This document shows positions 34,019-42,838 of a stretch of 44,012 nt of DNA, piece by piece. Every line of letters begins with the position of its first letter. The first letter of the stretch is position 1. A program made the translations under genes and the position numbers. Origin of the DNA: Actinomycetes bacterium (lineage in GTDB: Bacteria; Actinomycetota; Acidimicrobiia; Spongiisociales; JAHEDJ01); NCBI GenBank assembly GCA_024641245.1, contig JAHEDK010000022.1, positions 1 to 44,012 of the forward strand, read 5' to 3'. A model generated the notes under the pieces. That model ran no database searches, was not told where the DNA came from, and saw only the letters and a program-made list of their open reading frames with translations.

Positions 34019-35264
34019 CGGTCTCGACTCCCAACCAGTCCCGCACTTGCTTCTGGACGATGGGATCGTGGAGCAGATCGAAGTGGCGCCGCCGACCGAC
34101 AATCCGTATGTCGGTCGCTTCGATCCGACGGCGACCGCGCCCGATGCCGCTTCCCACTCGAACAACGAGATCGCCCAGGAGAACACCGATCGGGTGGGTG
34201 GGCTCGGTGGTGACCACCCCAGCGATGAAATGCTGTTCCGCTCTCCCCAATCGTGATGGTTCCCCGACCGTGTCGACCAGAAGGGCATCCGGATCTTCTC
34301 CGCGCCAATCATCTTCCCTGATGGCGCCGAATCGAAGGTCCTTGATGCCTGCGCTCCGCTGATTGATGAACTCGCGCAGAGGGCGGCTCTCCGGAGCGAA
34401 GCCGAGCGCCCAGGCGATCAGGTTGGCTCCCTTCTCGAGCGGCGCACCGAGGTGCGGCGAGCCGAGGGTTACAACGTGCTCGACCAGTCCGGTCCAGTGA
34501 TGATCGGCAGCGAGCCCGGCGTACAAGGTACTGCGTGCCAGCAGGCCACCCATTGAATTCCCAACGAAGCCAATCTCTTCAACCCCCACCGGCCAGGACC
34601 GAACTGTCTCCTCGAGCAGGGATGACAGCGCGGCCCCGTTGTCGGACACGTGCCTTCCCGTGTTGTAGCGGACGAGCAACGGGGTGAAGGAGTCGGCCGC
34701 CAGGATTTCGCTCATACCGGCCGTGATCCCGTCGTCTTCGACCCGTCCCTGGAAGCAGCGCTCGGTCTCCCCCAAGCCGTGGAGCAAGACGACCAGCCGG
34801 GGTGTTGGCTCTGGAAAGGCGAGGGCCAGCGCGGTGGGATCAGTGCGGATCGGGTCGCCGTCGGTGTCGCGCAGACTCAGCTCGATGGACAGATTGCTGT
34901 TCCTACGTTCGAGCTCGTCCCCCCAGACTGCGTTGGCAGTCGATTGGATGCCGCTGCCCAGAGTGGAACGCCACAGCGGACGCGTCCGATTCAGGCTTCC
35001 GGCCATCGCCGCCCCGAATCCCAGGGCTGCCCCCAGAACAGACCCGGTAAAGCGCACCGATTGGTACATAGTCGCCGTGAGGGCGCCGTACGCCTTTCGA
35101 CCGGAGGCCGCTCCCGGACCGGCAATGCCGAACCATCGGTCGGCGATCGCGTCGTGAATGCCCTCAACGGGTGCAGTCAGCCGCTCTGTCGCCAGTGCGA
35201 CAAGATCCCCCAAGCCCTGCCAGTCACCGACGGCCCGGCGGTCGCCGGACGGCTCATCGGTCAC
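34002..35264 (-). CDS. alpha/beta hydrolase, lipase/PGAP1-like
   Basis: The 420-residue protein has an N-terminal region with a hydrophobic helix (VLGAALGFGAAMAG) and then an alpha/beta hydrolase core. VVLLHGLGETERCF is the oxyanion strand, VGNSMGGLLARSTLY holds the nucleophile Ser in GNSMG, and VTLGSPHLGAPLEKGANLI follows as in lipases and PGAP1-like esterases. The C-terminal part includes the likely catalytic His in GRRRHFDLLHDP. It may act on lipids or esters near the membrane; the substrate is unknown. The GTG start at 35264 lies 17 bases after the RAM-domain gene. Confidence 0.8.
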   Translation of the reverse strand: MTDEPSGDRRAVGDWQGLGDLVALATERLTAPVEGIHDAIADRWFGIAGPGAASGRKAYGALTATMYQSVRFTGSVLGAALGFGAAMAGSLNRTRPLWRSTLGSGIQSTANAVWGDELERRNSNLSIELSLRDTDGDPIRTDPTALALAFPEPTPRLVVLLHGLGETERCFQGRVEDDGITAGMSEILAADSFTPLLVRYNTGRHVSDNGAALSSLLEETVRSWPVGVEEIGFVGNSMGGLLARSTLYAGLAADHHWTGLVEHVVTLGSPHLGAPLEKGANLIAWALGFAPESRPLREFINQRSAGIKDLRFGAIREDDWRGEDPDALLVDTVGEPSRLGRAEQHFIAGVVTTEPTHPIGVLLGDLVVRVGSGIGRGRRRIEATDIRIVGRRRHFDLLHDPIVQKQVRDWLGVETGVRRG

Positions 35265-35281
35265 GCTGGTATTTAGATTCG

Positions 35282-35515
35282 TTAGAGGTTCACCACCGGA
35301 CAGGTGAGCGTCCGGGTGATCCCTTCAATAGCCTGGATGCGCGCCACGACTAGCTTGCCGAGCTGGTCGACATCTCCGGCCGACGCCTTCACGACAACGT
35401 CGTACGGACCGGTTACGTCGTCGGCTGCTTCGACGCCGGGAATCTTGCGCGCTTCTTCGACTACCGAGGCAGCCTTGCCGACCTCGGTTTGGATCAGCAC
35501 GTACGCTTGGACCAC
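35282..35515 (-). CDS. stand-alone Lrp/AsnC ligand-binding (RAM) domain protein
   Basis: The product, 77 residues from GTG 35515 (AGGAGG just upstream), is a RAM domain with no helix-turn-helix. It reads VVQAYVLIQTEVGKAASVVEEARKIPGV, then DVTGPYDVVVKASAGDVDQL and GITRTLTCPVV, all typical of the effector-binding half of Lrp/AsnC regulators. Such short proteins form ring-shaped oligomers that bind amino acids and may modulate full-length regulators. It sits between ddl and a hydrolase gene; a link to amino-acid sensing is inference only. Confidence 0.88.
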   Translation of the reverse strand: MVQAYVLIQTEVGKAASVVEEARKIPGVEAADDVTGPYDVVVKASAGDVDQLGKLVVARIQAIEGITRTLTCPVVNL

Positions 35516-35560
35516 GGGCCCTCCTTCTGTCTGGGTTGTTTCGGACAATACCACTCCACG

Positions 35561-36649
35561 TCAGCCGAGCTTCGCTGCAATGGAAGATGCGCTGCGCAGT
35601 GCCGCGCCGTCGGCACCGGCCGTCGTGTAGGCATCGGGCTGAGACTGCTCGGCCTCCGCCACCATATCTCTTAGTAGCTGGATCCTGGTGACCCCTGCCT
35701 CCGCCCACAGGTATGCAGACAGGCTGCCGGGGATCGTGTTGATCTCGTTCACATACAGGTCGTCGCCGTTTTGGAGAAAGTCGATTCTGGCCACGGACCG
35801 GGTTCGAACGAGGCCGGCGATAGTTGTCGACATCGAGCGAATCGATTCGGTCCAGGCAGCAGGGATGTCGGCTGGGATTTCCCTGGCCGAACCATCGAGA
35901 CCACCGCCTGCGAGGTACTTTTGCCGGTAGTCGTATATGCGGGCGGCGTCGTCGGCCCGGATCGGCGCCTCGATCGGCGACAGCTCCAGCTGCGGGAACG
36001 TTCGAACGGAGATATTCAAGTCCCGGCTCTTCGGAAGGTACGGCTCGACCACAGCCCCACGGCGCATATGGGGCGAACGTGACACGAGCGCCACTGCGGT
36101 GTCCCAGTCCTCTACCACTTCGATGCCGATCGACGACCCTCCAAACCGCGGCTTGACGATGAACGGCCCATCGAAGGCCGGCGCCTGGTCCGGCGCAACG
36201 AGCACTCTCGGGAGCGTCGGGAGTCCGGCAGCCGCTACAACGGAACCGAACGCGTACTTATCCATTCCAAGGAGAGATCCCGCCGCGTCCGGCCCTGTAT
36301 ACCGCATCCCGGCCAGGCTGAGGGCCGCCTGGAGGGTTCCATCCTCACCCGGGCCGCCGTGACAACAGATGACGACGGCGGATGGCGACAGCGCCTTCTT
36401 CTTGAGGAAGAATCCGCGGCCGGGAGCAGCTTCGAAACGAAGCTGCCGTGCCTTGGCCGGCACCCCGTCTGCAAAATCTGCCGCCTCCATGGTGGCCTCG
36501 ACGAGAAACCAATCCCCGGTCTTCGACCAGTAGACGACATCAACACTCGTGCCTGCCTCGGTCAACGTCCTGGCTGCCTGGAGGCCCGTCAGAATGCTGA
36601 TGTCGTGTTCCGGGGATGGCCCGCCGAACAGAACCGCCGGTCGACTCAT
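35561..36649 (-). CDS. ddl: D-alanine--D-alanine ligase
   Basis: Ddl makes the D-Ala-D-Ala end of the peptidoglycan stem peptide. The 362-residue protein from ATG 36649 (GAGGAG upstream) starts MSRPAVLFGGPSPEHDISILTG, the first family signature. ATP-grasp stretches are HGGPGEDGTLQAAL, YTGPDAAGSLLGMDKYAF, FIVKPRFGGSSIGIEVV, and the second signature as RIDFLQNGDDLYVNEINTIPGSLS. The gene is adjacent to a Mur ligase that adds D-Ala-D-Ala-type dipeptides, so the two probably act in sequence. Confidence 0.95.
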   Translation of the reverse strand: MSRPAVLFGGPSPEHDISILTGLQAARTLTEAGTSVDVVYWSKTGDWFLVEATMEAADFADGVPAKARQLRFEAAPGRGFFLKKKALSPSAVVICCHGGPGEDGTLQAALSLAGMRYTGPDAAGSLLGMDKYAFGSVVAAAGLPTLPRVLVAPDQAPAFDGPFIVKPRFGGSSIGIEVVEDWDTAVALVSRSPHMRRGAVVEPYLPKSRDLNISVRTFPQLELSPIEAPIRADDAARIYDYRQKYLAGGGLDGSAREIPADIPAAWTESIRSMSTTIAGLVRTRSVARIDFLQNGDDLYVNEINTIPGSLSAYLWAEAGVTRIQLLRDMVAEAEQSQPDAYTTAGADGAALRSASSIAAKLG

Positions 36650-36662
36650 CGCACGCTCCTCA

Positions 36663-38174
36663 TTACGGGTAGTGATCCGGTAGGTCATTCTCGTAGAGAA
36701 CGACGTCTCCCCGACCGAGATTGGCACGCACCCATTCGACGGCCTCCGGCCGGGAGTCGACCACCATAACGGACGCTCCGCCGCCTTCCGTTCCCTTCAA
36801 CAGGGCGCGCCGGTTGGTCAGACCGACGATCAGGATATCGGTGGCAACTTCAACCGCTTGCGCCGCCAGGCGAGCGTTCTCGGCCGCTTGGTCCGCTCCG
36901 AGTTCGACCATGCCGGGGGTAACGAGCACCCGCCTGGCGCCCGACCCGACTTCCCCGAGCATCTGCAAACCGGCTGCAGCTCCTGCCGGGTTGGAATTGT
37001 ACGTGTCGTCGATGATCGTAAAGCCGAGATCGCTCTGCGTCAGCGTCTGCCGGTGCGCCGGCCGATCGGCGCCGGCCAGCGCAGATCGGATTGAGCCGGG
37101 ATCGACGCCGAAGGCGAGTGCAGCGCCGATCGCACAGGCGACATTCGTCGCGAACGCAACCGGTGGATCCAACCGGGCAAGCAGCGCTCCCCCTGCCCAC
37201 ACCTCCTGAATGCCGTCATGGTCGAGCACACAGACGTCCGCCGAAGTGTTGATCGCCGAGCACCTGATCACCCGGTGGAGGCCGGCATGACTATCGGCCA
37301 ATCCGACCAGACGCTGGTCATCTACGTTGAGCACGGCGACGCTGGCCCCCTCGAGAATCTCGGATTTCGCCTGGAGCGTCCGCTCCAGCGAGCCGAATCG
37401 TTCGAGGTGCACGGGGCCGATCGCGGTGATGATCGCCACCTCGGGCGGGATCCACGAACACAGAGCGGCGATTTCGCCCGGCCCGTAGGCCCCCATCTCG
37501 GCGATGAACACCTCTGAACCCGGCGTGAGGTGTTCGTTGATCGCACGAGCCAATCCCATGGCGTTGTTGAAACTGGCGGGACTCGCCACCACCTGCATTT
37601 CGGCGGCCAGGAGCAGACGCGCATACTCCTTGGTGGTGGTCTTCCCATACGATCCGGTGATTGCGAGGATCCTGGGCTCGACGGCGTTGAGCTTGTCACG
37701 AGCCCTGTCGATCCAGCCCCGTCCGATCCTGGCTTCGAGGGGAGCCGCCAGTACCAATCCGAGGTCGATCAACAGGGGCATCCCGAGGGCAATGACGACT
37801 GCGGCGACGGCGACGGAATCGAGGAGGACGCTCGCCGCGATCACCAGTGCGGCCAAACCGGAGACGAAGGCCGCTAACCGACGCAGGCGATTCGTCCAGC
37901 TGAGAGGCGATGAAACCCCACGCACTCCCAACCCGAGGGGCCCGAGGGCGGCAACTCCGATGGGGACTAGTGCCGTCCACCGCCACCACGGGGTAGCGGC
38001 AAGACCGACGATTCCCGCGACGAAGAGCCAGACGTTACGCGACCCCGTCCACCAGCGAAGGGCGAACCGCATCGTTGATCCCCCCAGGTAATGCTCCCGT
38101 TGCGCAACGCGCAGGAATCGGAGCGCGGCAGGAGCGGCTGCCGCCACACCGAGCGCCAGAACGACCCACGTCAT
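36663..38174 (-). CDS. membrane-anchored MurF-like Mur ligase
   Basis: Residues about 168-500 are a Mur ligase: ATP loop ITGSYGKTTTKEY (174-184), SFNNAMGLARAI, EMGAYGPGEIAALC, and NPAGAAAGLQML preceded by TIIDDTYNS, all MurF-like. The first 150 residues are not the usual UDP-binding domain. They form about four or more membrane segments (about 3-20, 48-62, 68-82, 103-142) with a conserved-looking REHYLGGSTMRFALRWW. The protein would be held at the membrane. It is just upstream of ddl on the same strand and overlaps the hydrolase gene by ATGA. It may add D-Ala-D-Ala to a lipid-linked or other substrate; the true MurF may lie elsewhere. Confidence 0.85.
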   Translation of the reverse strand: MTWVVLALGVAAAAPAALRFLRVAQREHYLGGSTMRFALRWWTGSRNVWLFVAGIVGLAATPWWRWTALVPIGVAALGPLGLGVRGVSSPLSWTNRLRRLAAFVSGLAALVIAASVLLDSVAVAAVVIALGMPLLIDLGLVLAAPLEARIGRGWIDRARDKLNAVEPRILAITGSYGKTTTKEYARLLLAAEMQVVASPASFNNAMGLARAINEHLTPGSEVFIAEMGAYGPGEIAALCSWIPPEVAIITAIGPVHLERFGSLERTLQAKSEILEGASVAVLNVDDQRLVGLADSHAGLHRVIRCSAINTSADVCVLDHDGIQEVWAGGALLARLDPPVAFATNVACAIGAALAFGVDPGSIRSALAGADRPAHRQTLTQSDLGFTIIDDTYNSNPAGAAAGLQMLGEVGSGARRVLVTPGMVELGADQAAENARLAAQAVEVATDILIVGLTNRRALLKGTEGGGASVMVVDSRPEAVEWVRANLGRGDVVLYENDLPDHYP

Positions 38175-38899
38175 GCCAACAACCCATCGACGGCGGCACA
38201 GAGTCGATCCGGATGGGAGAGGTGGACGTCATGGCCGGCGCCCGCGACCACATCGAGAGTGCCGTCAGCCAGGAAGGCGAGGGCGGCGGCGGCCACCGCG
38301 GTTGACACAGCCGCGTCCCGCTCCCCCCACACGAGGCGGACGGGACACTCAACGTCCTGTAGTTCGGTTTCGTAGCTTTCGTTCACTACTTTCACGAGGA
38401 CATCGCGCATCACGCCGACGGCATCTCGATAGTCGGCCGAACCGAACCGGCGCCGAGCCCGTTCGAGCCGGGCCTCAGATACGAGTCCCATCGACCCGGC
38501 CCGGCGGACCAACCGGTATCGCCACGGCGGCTTGCCGGCCGGACCACTCAGACGGATGAGCGGCACACCGGCCAGAACCAGGCCGGACACCGCCTCCGGG
38601 CGTGCGGCGGCAAGGGCGACTGCTACCCGGCCTCCAAACGAGTGGCCGACGATCACCGGTGGCATTTCGAATTCACCCAGCACCGACCCGACCAACTCTG
38701 CATATCCTGCTGCACCCATGGGTTCATCCGGGGGAGGTGAGGCGCCAAAGCCGGGCAGATCGAGCGCAATCGCCTCATATCCCGACAACCACCCCTCGAA
38801 ATCCGTGCGACTGCGACCCCAACCATGCAGTGCCAACACGCGGGGTTGAGCACTCCCATAGCGCACCCCGAAGAGATTTCCATAGGAACGCAACGTCAT
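38171..38899 (-). CDS. alpha/beta hydrolase
   Basis: The 242-residue protein is a compact alpha/beta hydrolase. LALHGWGRSRTDF is the oxyanion strand, ALDLPGFGASPPP follows, GHSFGGRVAVALAA holds the nucleophile Ser, VRLVWGERDAAV the Asp and AGAGHDVHLSHP the His, so the triad is complete. It resembles the BioH/MenH-like group, but no substrate can be named. It overlaps the membrane Mur ligase by ATGA, so a job in cell-envelope synthesis is possible. It is divergent from the histidine kinase gene, 53 bases apart. Confidence 0.85.
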   Translation of the reverse strand: MTLRSYGNLFGVRYGSAQPRVLALHGWGRSRTDFEGWLSGYEAIALDLPGFGASPPPDEPMGAAGYAELVGSVLGEFEMPPVIVGHSFGGRVAVALAAARPEAVSGLVLAGVPLIRLSGPAGKPPWRYRLVRRAGSMGLVSEARLERARRRFGSADYRDAVGVMRDVLVKVVNESYETELQDVECPVRLVWGERDAAVSTAVAAAALAFLADGTLDVVAGAGHDVHLSHPDRLCAAVDGLLA

Positions 38900-38952
38900 C
38901 GGAGGATCGACGATCCAAGATCCAACATGGCGGGGAGATTACCCTGACCACT

Positions 38953-40824
38953 GTGACCATCCCTTCAATCAGCGCTCAGCGCTCCACCAGAGCAGCTATG
39001 GCGGCTTCCCGAGCGAGAGTCGTTGCCCTGGCGCTCCGGGCCGGGTGGCTGATGCTGGCATCCTTCGTGTTCGCCACATGGCGGATCGGCGAAGCCGGCA
39101 ACCTCCGGGTGTGGGCCCCGCAAGTTGCCATCGCCGCGGTACTCGGCGCATTGTCTCTGCCTAATTGGGAATTGACGCTACGACGCGGCTCCGGCGATCT
39201 CCTGTTGCTGCTCGGAGTCATCACCATCGGTTCGGCGATGAGCATCATGGCGACCGTTCCCGCCTTCGCCTCGTTCGTGCTCATCGGCTACTTCGGGGTG
39301 GTGGCGCTCATGGCGGCGCTGGCCCACTGGATCGTTCCCCTCGTCACGGCCCTGGTACTGGTGGCAACGAACGTCATCGCTCAAACCGCCTTCGGGACCA
39401 CTCCAAGTCCGGAAGATATCGTCGTTCCGGCCATCACACTGGTAGTCGTCGGCATCGCAACGGCCGCCATCACCAACGAGTTGCGAAGGGAGATCCGCAA
39501 CGGCATCCGCAGACAGCGGGAGCTCGAGGCGCGGGAGCGGGATCTCGAACGCCTCTACGAAGTGTCCAGAACCCTGGCCGCCGGTGACTCGCTCACCCGC
39601 GTGCTCCCAGAACTGGTCGGCAAGATCGCCACCTACCTCAAGGCCGAGGTCGGCGTCGTCCTCCTCCACGACCCGACGCGCAGCGCGCTCGAAGTCGTCA
39701 GTCCGATCTGGGCTGCCGGACATACGCTCGATGTAGCCGGGTATCTGCTCCCTCTCCGCCGCCGTGGCAACATCGAGCAGACGTTCGTGTCGGGCCAGGC
39801 ACGCCGTTTCAGCCAGACAGACGGGAAACACTCCAACCACCTGCTCACCGAACTCGGAGTGCAGCACGCCGTGGCGGTGCCGCTCAAAGTCGAACACCGC
39901 ACCATGGGCGTCATGATGGTGGCGGATCGGACGGACGGAACCCCGTTCACCGACGACGACCTCGACGTCCTGGCTTCCCTGTCGGCACCGGCGGCACTGG
40001 TGCTTGCCCATCTCGGGCGCTTTGAGGAGGCTGCAGAAGCCGGCCGCCGGATGGAGGAGCTCGCCCAACTCAAATCGGATTTCGTCTCCGTCGTGTCGCA
40101 CGAATTACGGACGCCGCTGACCAGCATCATCGGCTCTCTAGATACGATCGCCAGGCCGGAGCTGGCGCCGACTCACGCAAGTGCCCTGAGCCTGCTCGAA
40201 TCGGCCAGAAACCAGGCAGGGCGACTCCGGCAGCTGATCGAGAACCTGCTGATGACCTCACGCATCGACAATCAAGCGCTGCCGCAACACCCCACCGAGA
40301 TCTATCTCGAAGAATTCCTTCGTTCCGTGATAGACGAGATCCCGGGAGCCGCTGCGCAGGTCAACATCCGGGCGACGGAACCGGCTACGGTTCGCGTCGA
40401 CCCCGATCACCTGGGCCGGGTCCTCATCAATCTCATCCAGAATGCGTTGAAGTACGCGCCCGGCTCTCCTGCAGAGATCGTGGTGAACGTGCAGGATGAG
40501 CGGGTCGAGATCAGCGTCGTCGACCGCGGTCCCGGTATCAACTCAGAGATGAGAGATAAGGTGTTTGAACCCTTCACACAGCTCGAACCGGCCGCGACTC
40601 GCTCCCGCAGCGGCACAGGATTGGGGCTGGCCATCGTCAAGGGCCTGGTCGAGTCGATGGGCGGAACCGTGCGACTCGAAGACACACCGGGGGGTGGAGC
40701 TACCTTCGTGGTCGACCTACCGGCGCGACCACGGGATTTGCCACGCTCGCCGGGCGCGGACGGCACCCCCTCCGGCTACTCGCGCCATCCGGCCGCGACT
40801 GCGTGGAACCCTCCGTCGACATGA
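38953..40824 (+). CDS. membrane sensor histidine kinase with GAF domain
   Basis: The protein (623 residues from GTG 38953; ATG 38998 is an alternative) begins with five or six membrane helices up to about residue 180. A short coil (RRQRELEARERDLERLYEVSRTL) leads to a GAF domain (about 205-355). The kinase core then shows the H-box SHELRTPLTSIIG with His383, the N-box NLIQNALKYAPG, DRGPGINSEM and GTGLGLAIVKGLVESMGG. No response regulator gene is adjacent. The gene extends past the normal end of the ATPase domain and its last 49 bases overlap the end of fabI on the other strand. Signal unknown. Confidence 0.93.
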   Translation: MTIPSISAQRSTRAAMAASRARVVALALRAGWLMLASFVFATWRIGEAGNLRVWAPQVAIAAVLGALSLPNWELTLRRGSGDLLLLLGVITIGSAMSIMATVPAFASFVLIGYFGVVALMAALAHWIVPLVTALVLVATNVIAQTAFGTTPSPEDIVVPAITLVVVGIATAAITNELRREIRNGIRRQRELEARERDLERLYEVSRTLAAGDSLTRVLPELVGKIATYLKAEVGVVLLHDPTRSALEVVSPIWAAGHTLDVAGYLLPLRRRGNIEQTFVSGQARRFSQTDGKHSNHLLTELGVQHAVAVPLKVEHRTMGVMMVADRTDGTPFTDDDLDVLASLSAPAALVLAHLGRFEEAAEAGRRMEELAQLKSDFVSVVSHELRTPLTSIIGSLDTIARPELAPTHASALSLLESARNQAGRLRQLIENLLMTSRIDNQALPQHPTEIYLEEFLRSVIDEIPGAAAQVNIRATEPATVRVDPDHLGRVLINLIQNALKYAPGSPAEIVVNVQDERVEISVVDRGPGINSEMRDKVFEPFTQLEPAATRSRSGTGLGLAIVKGLVESMGGTVRLEDTPGGGATFVVDLPARPRDLPRSPGADGTPSGYSRHPAATAWNPPST

Positions 40825-41558
40825 ACGACCTCGCCGGTAGTCATCGCAGTCCAGTCGGAGAGGAGGAGCGCGACCATCTGCGCAACCGGTGTCGGGTCGG
40901 ACGAATCCCACTCGATCGGCGACCTCTGCAACCACGCCCGCTCGAGAGACTGGAACCCCGGGATCGACTTGGCCGCGATTGTCGACAGCGGGCCGGCCGA
41001 GACGGCGTTGACCCGAATGTGGTCGGCACCGAGATCACGGGCTAGATAGCGCGTCACTGCCTGGAGCGCCGCCTTAGCCACACCCATCCAGTCGTAGATC
41101 GGCCACGCTTGCGTGTTATCAAAATCAAGTGTGACCAACGATCCACCGCCGGCAGCTCGAATGAGTGGCAACAGACCAACTGCCAAGGTCTTGTATGAGA
41201 AGGCGGACGTCTCGAATGCGATCTTGGCACTTTCCGACGGGGTGTTGAGGAAGTTCCCGCCCAGGGCGTCCTGCGGCGCATAGGCGATAGCGTGCAACGC
41301 TCCGTCGACCGCTCCCCACCGGGACGCCAGGTCGGCCACCACCGCTTCCATGTGCGCCGGTTCGTTGATATCGAGTTCGAGAACATCGACGGACTCAGGA
41401 AGGCGTTTGGCCGCACGCTCGGTCAAACGCAGGCCACGCCCGAAACTCGTCAACACGATCTCGGCACCCTGTTCCTGCGCAATGCGAGCGACATGCCATG
41501 CGATCGAGTCGTCGGTGACGACACCTGTGATCACCAGTCTCTTTCCCTCGAGCAACAT
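40776..41558 (-). CDS. fabI: enoyl-ACP reductase (InhA/FabI type)
   Basis: The enzyme reduces trans-2-enoyl-ACP with NADH in the last step of fatty-acid elongation. It starts MLLEGKRLVITGVVTDDSIAWHVA, the divergent nucleotide loop of FabI. LDINEPAHMEAVV, LHAIAYAPQDALGGNFL, LDFDNTQAWPIYDWMGVAKAALQ (catalytic Tyr and Lys, as in InhA), and VNAVSAGPLSTIAAKSIPGF follow. ATG 41558 is chosen since GAGGAG precedes it; the frame continues four codons upstream. Length 260 is normal. The stop lies within the 3' end of the histidine kinase gene. Confidence 0.96.
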   Translation of the reverse strand: MLLEGKRLVITGVVTDDSIAWHVARIAQEQGAEIVLTSFGRGLRLTERAAKRLPESVDVLELDINEPAHMEAVVADLASRWGAVDGALHAIAYAPQDALGGNFLNTPSESAKIAFETSAFSYKTLAVGLLPLIRAAGGGSLVTLDFDNTQAWPIYDWMGVAKAALQAVTRYLARDLGADHIRVNAVSAGPLSTIAAKSIPGFQSLERAWLQRSPIEWDSSDPTPVAQMVALLLSDWTAMTTGEVVHVDGGFHAVAAGWRE

Positions 41559-41566
41559 GACGCTCC

Positions 41567-41935
41567 TCATCCGCCCAGGTCGGTTCCGATGTTGGCAATG
41601 GCACGGAACCCCGACCCCATCAGGAAGAGAAGGAACAAGCCCCAGGCCAGTGCAACCCGCCTGCCAATCTGCGAACGATAGATGTATCCGAACGCGACCG
41701 AAGCGGCGATGACCATCCCGTAGAACAGGTGGCCCGATCCCGGCTCACCGCCATCGGCATACAGAATGAGACCGAGAGCGCCTTGCGCGAGCATCGCTCC
41801 GACGGCCACCAGTGCCGACCAGATGAAGGCCCGTCCGGGTTGGCGCTTGAGGACGGCCAGTCCAAGACCCCAGATCCCCGTGGCGCCGGTCAGGCTGATT
41901 GCAACCCAGGCACCGATACCGTGGACGTCGGTCAC
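41567..41935 (-). CDS. four-helix membrane protein, function unknown
   Basis: The 122-residue protein has four hydrophobic segments, roughly residues 8-26, 36-58, 66-84 and 93-112. His5 (DVHGIGAW) and His69 (GSGHLFYGMV) lie at the start of helices 1 and 3, a layout seen in some small haem or cytochrome-like membrane proteins, but there is no firm motif. The start is GTG 41935. The stop lies eight bases before the fabI start, so the two may be transcribed together. I do not recognise the family. Confidence 0.65.
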   Translation of the reverse strand: MTDVHGIGAWVAISLTGATGIWGLGLAVLKRQPGRAFIWSALVAVGAMLAQGALGLILYADGGEPGSGHLFYGMVIAASVAFGYIYRSQIGRRVALAWGLFLLFLMGSGFRAIANIGTDLGG

Positions 41936-42018
41936 CCTCTTCCTCTCTGTGGTCGGGAAAAGACCTTACCTGCCCTCGACAGATTGAGCGCGGTTCGTGC
42001 AACCGACGATGGTTCGAA

Positions 42019-42297
42019 TCAGTCGATTTCCACGAGTTGGCCGGTGCGCAGATCGAGCATGAACTCCTGGTCATTCGAGGAGTCAGCGATCCAGTTGGCC
42101 AGTTGCGCGCCCTGGCTGCGGACGACCCACCACGCGTATTCGGAGCGATCGGCGGCGTGGAAGGCGGCTTTGGCGGCCCGGCCGGCGGCGATGGCCCCCG
42201 ACTCCTCTTCGTAGGTCCCGATCAAGCGCTCGAGTGGTGTTGGATTGGGACGGCCTGAAGTGCCCTCAACCTCAATGAACTCAACCGCCTCGAACAT
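42019..42297 (-). CDS. conserved hypothetical small protein
   Basis: ATG 42297 has GGAGGGGA just upstream and gives a soluble protein of 92 residues: MFEAVEFIEVEGT at the front, a helical PLERLIGTYEEESGAIAAGRAAKAAFHAA, YAWWVVRSQGAQLANWIAD, and the end EFMLDLRTGQLVEID. No membrane segment or catalytic motif is visible. The pattern resembles small actinobacterial hypothetical proteins, but I cannot name a family. It lies after the YbaK gene on the same strand. Confidence 0.75.
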   Translation of the reverse strand: MFEAVEFIEVEGTSGRPNPTPLERLIGTYEEESGAIAAGRAAKAAFHAADRSEYAWWVVRSQGAQLANWIADSSNDQEFMLDLRTGQLVEID

Positions 42298-42331
42298 TGT
42301 TCCCCTCCAATGAACCTGTTGGAAACCAATG

Positions 42332-42829
42332 CTACCGGCTGGTTGCGGGTTTTGAAACAACTTCTGCGGCCTTGGTCACATCCGCCACCACCGCGCCGGT
42401 CACCCGGATGAGATCGATGCTCCGCAGATGAATCGCAAGGCCCGAGACACCACCCCCGACCGAGACCTCGGCCTTCGACTCGAGCGAGATGTCGGCAACA
42501 ACCGGCCAGTTGCCGGCCGCGCCGAACGGGGTGATAGTGCCTCGCCGGTATCCGGTGGCTGCGAAAGCCTCGTCGGCATCGGGGAGAGACAGGCGCGACA
42601 CACCACGACATCCCCGCAGCTTTGCCCAGTCGATGACCCGATCACCCGGAACCAGGATCAACAGATACCGGCCCTCCGACTCACGCACGACAATCGTCTT
42701 GATGAGCTGGTTCAGATCGATACTTCGCGCCGCCGCTGCTTCTTCCACAGAAGAAACCCTCCCGAACGGGACCAATCGGTGCTCGACGCCTGAGGAAGCC
42801 ACGGCAATGGTGGCCGGCGTTTCGGGCAT
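42332..42829 (-). CDS. YbaK/EbsC-type aminoacyl-tRNA deacylase
   Basis: The product is about 165 residues and has the YbaK fold pattern: VEHRLVPFGRVSSVEEAAAARSI, then QLIKTIVVRE and YLLILVPGDRVIDWAKL with the conserved Lys in the first of these, and GYRRGTITPFGAAG, the typical G-x-x-x-G-x-x-x-P-x-G end. These proteins clear mischarged Cys- or Ala-tRNA. ATG 42829 is used; a TTG three codons earlier directly follows the stop of the PH-SHOCT gene. The exact tRNA substrate is not predictable. Confidence 0.88.
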   Translation of the reverse strand: MPETPATIAVASSGVEHRLVPFGRVSSVEEAAAARSIDLNQLIKTIVVRESEGRYLLILVPGDRVIDWAKLRGCRGVSRLSLPDADEAFAATGYRRGTITPFGAAGNWPVVADISLESKAEVSVGGGVSGLAIHLRSIDLIRVTGAVVADVTKAAEVVSKPATSR

Positions 42830-42838
42830 GGCCGTCAA

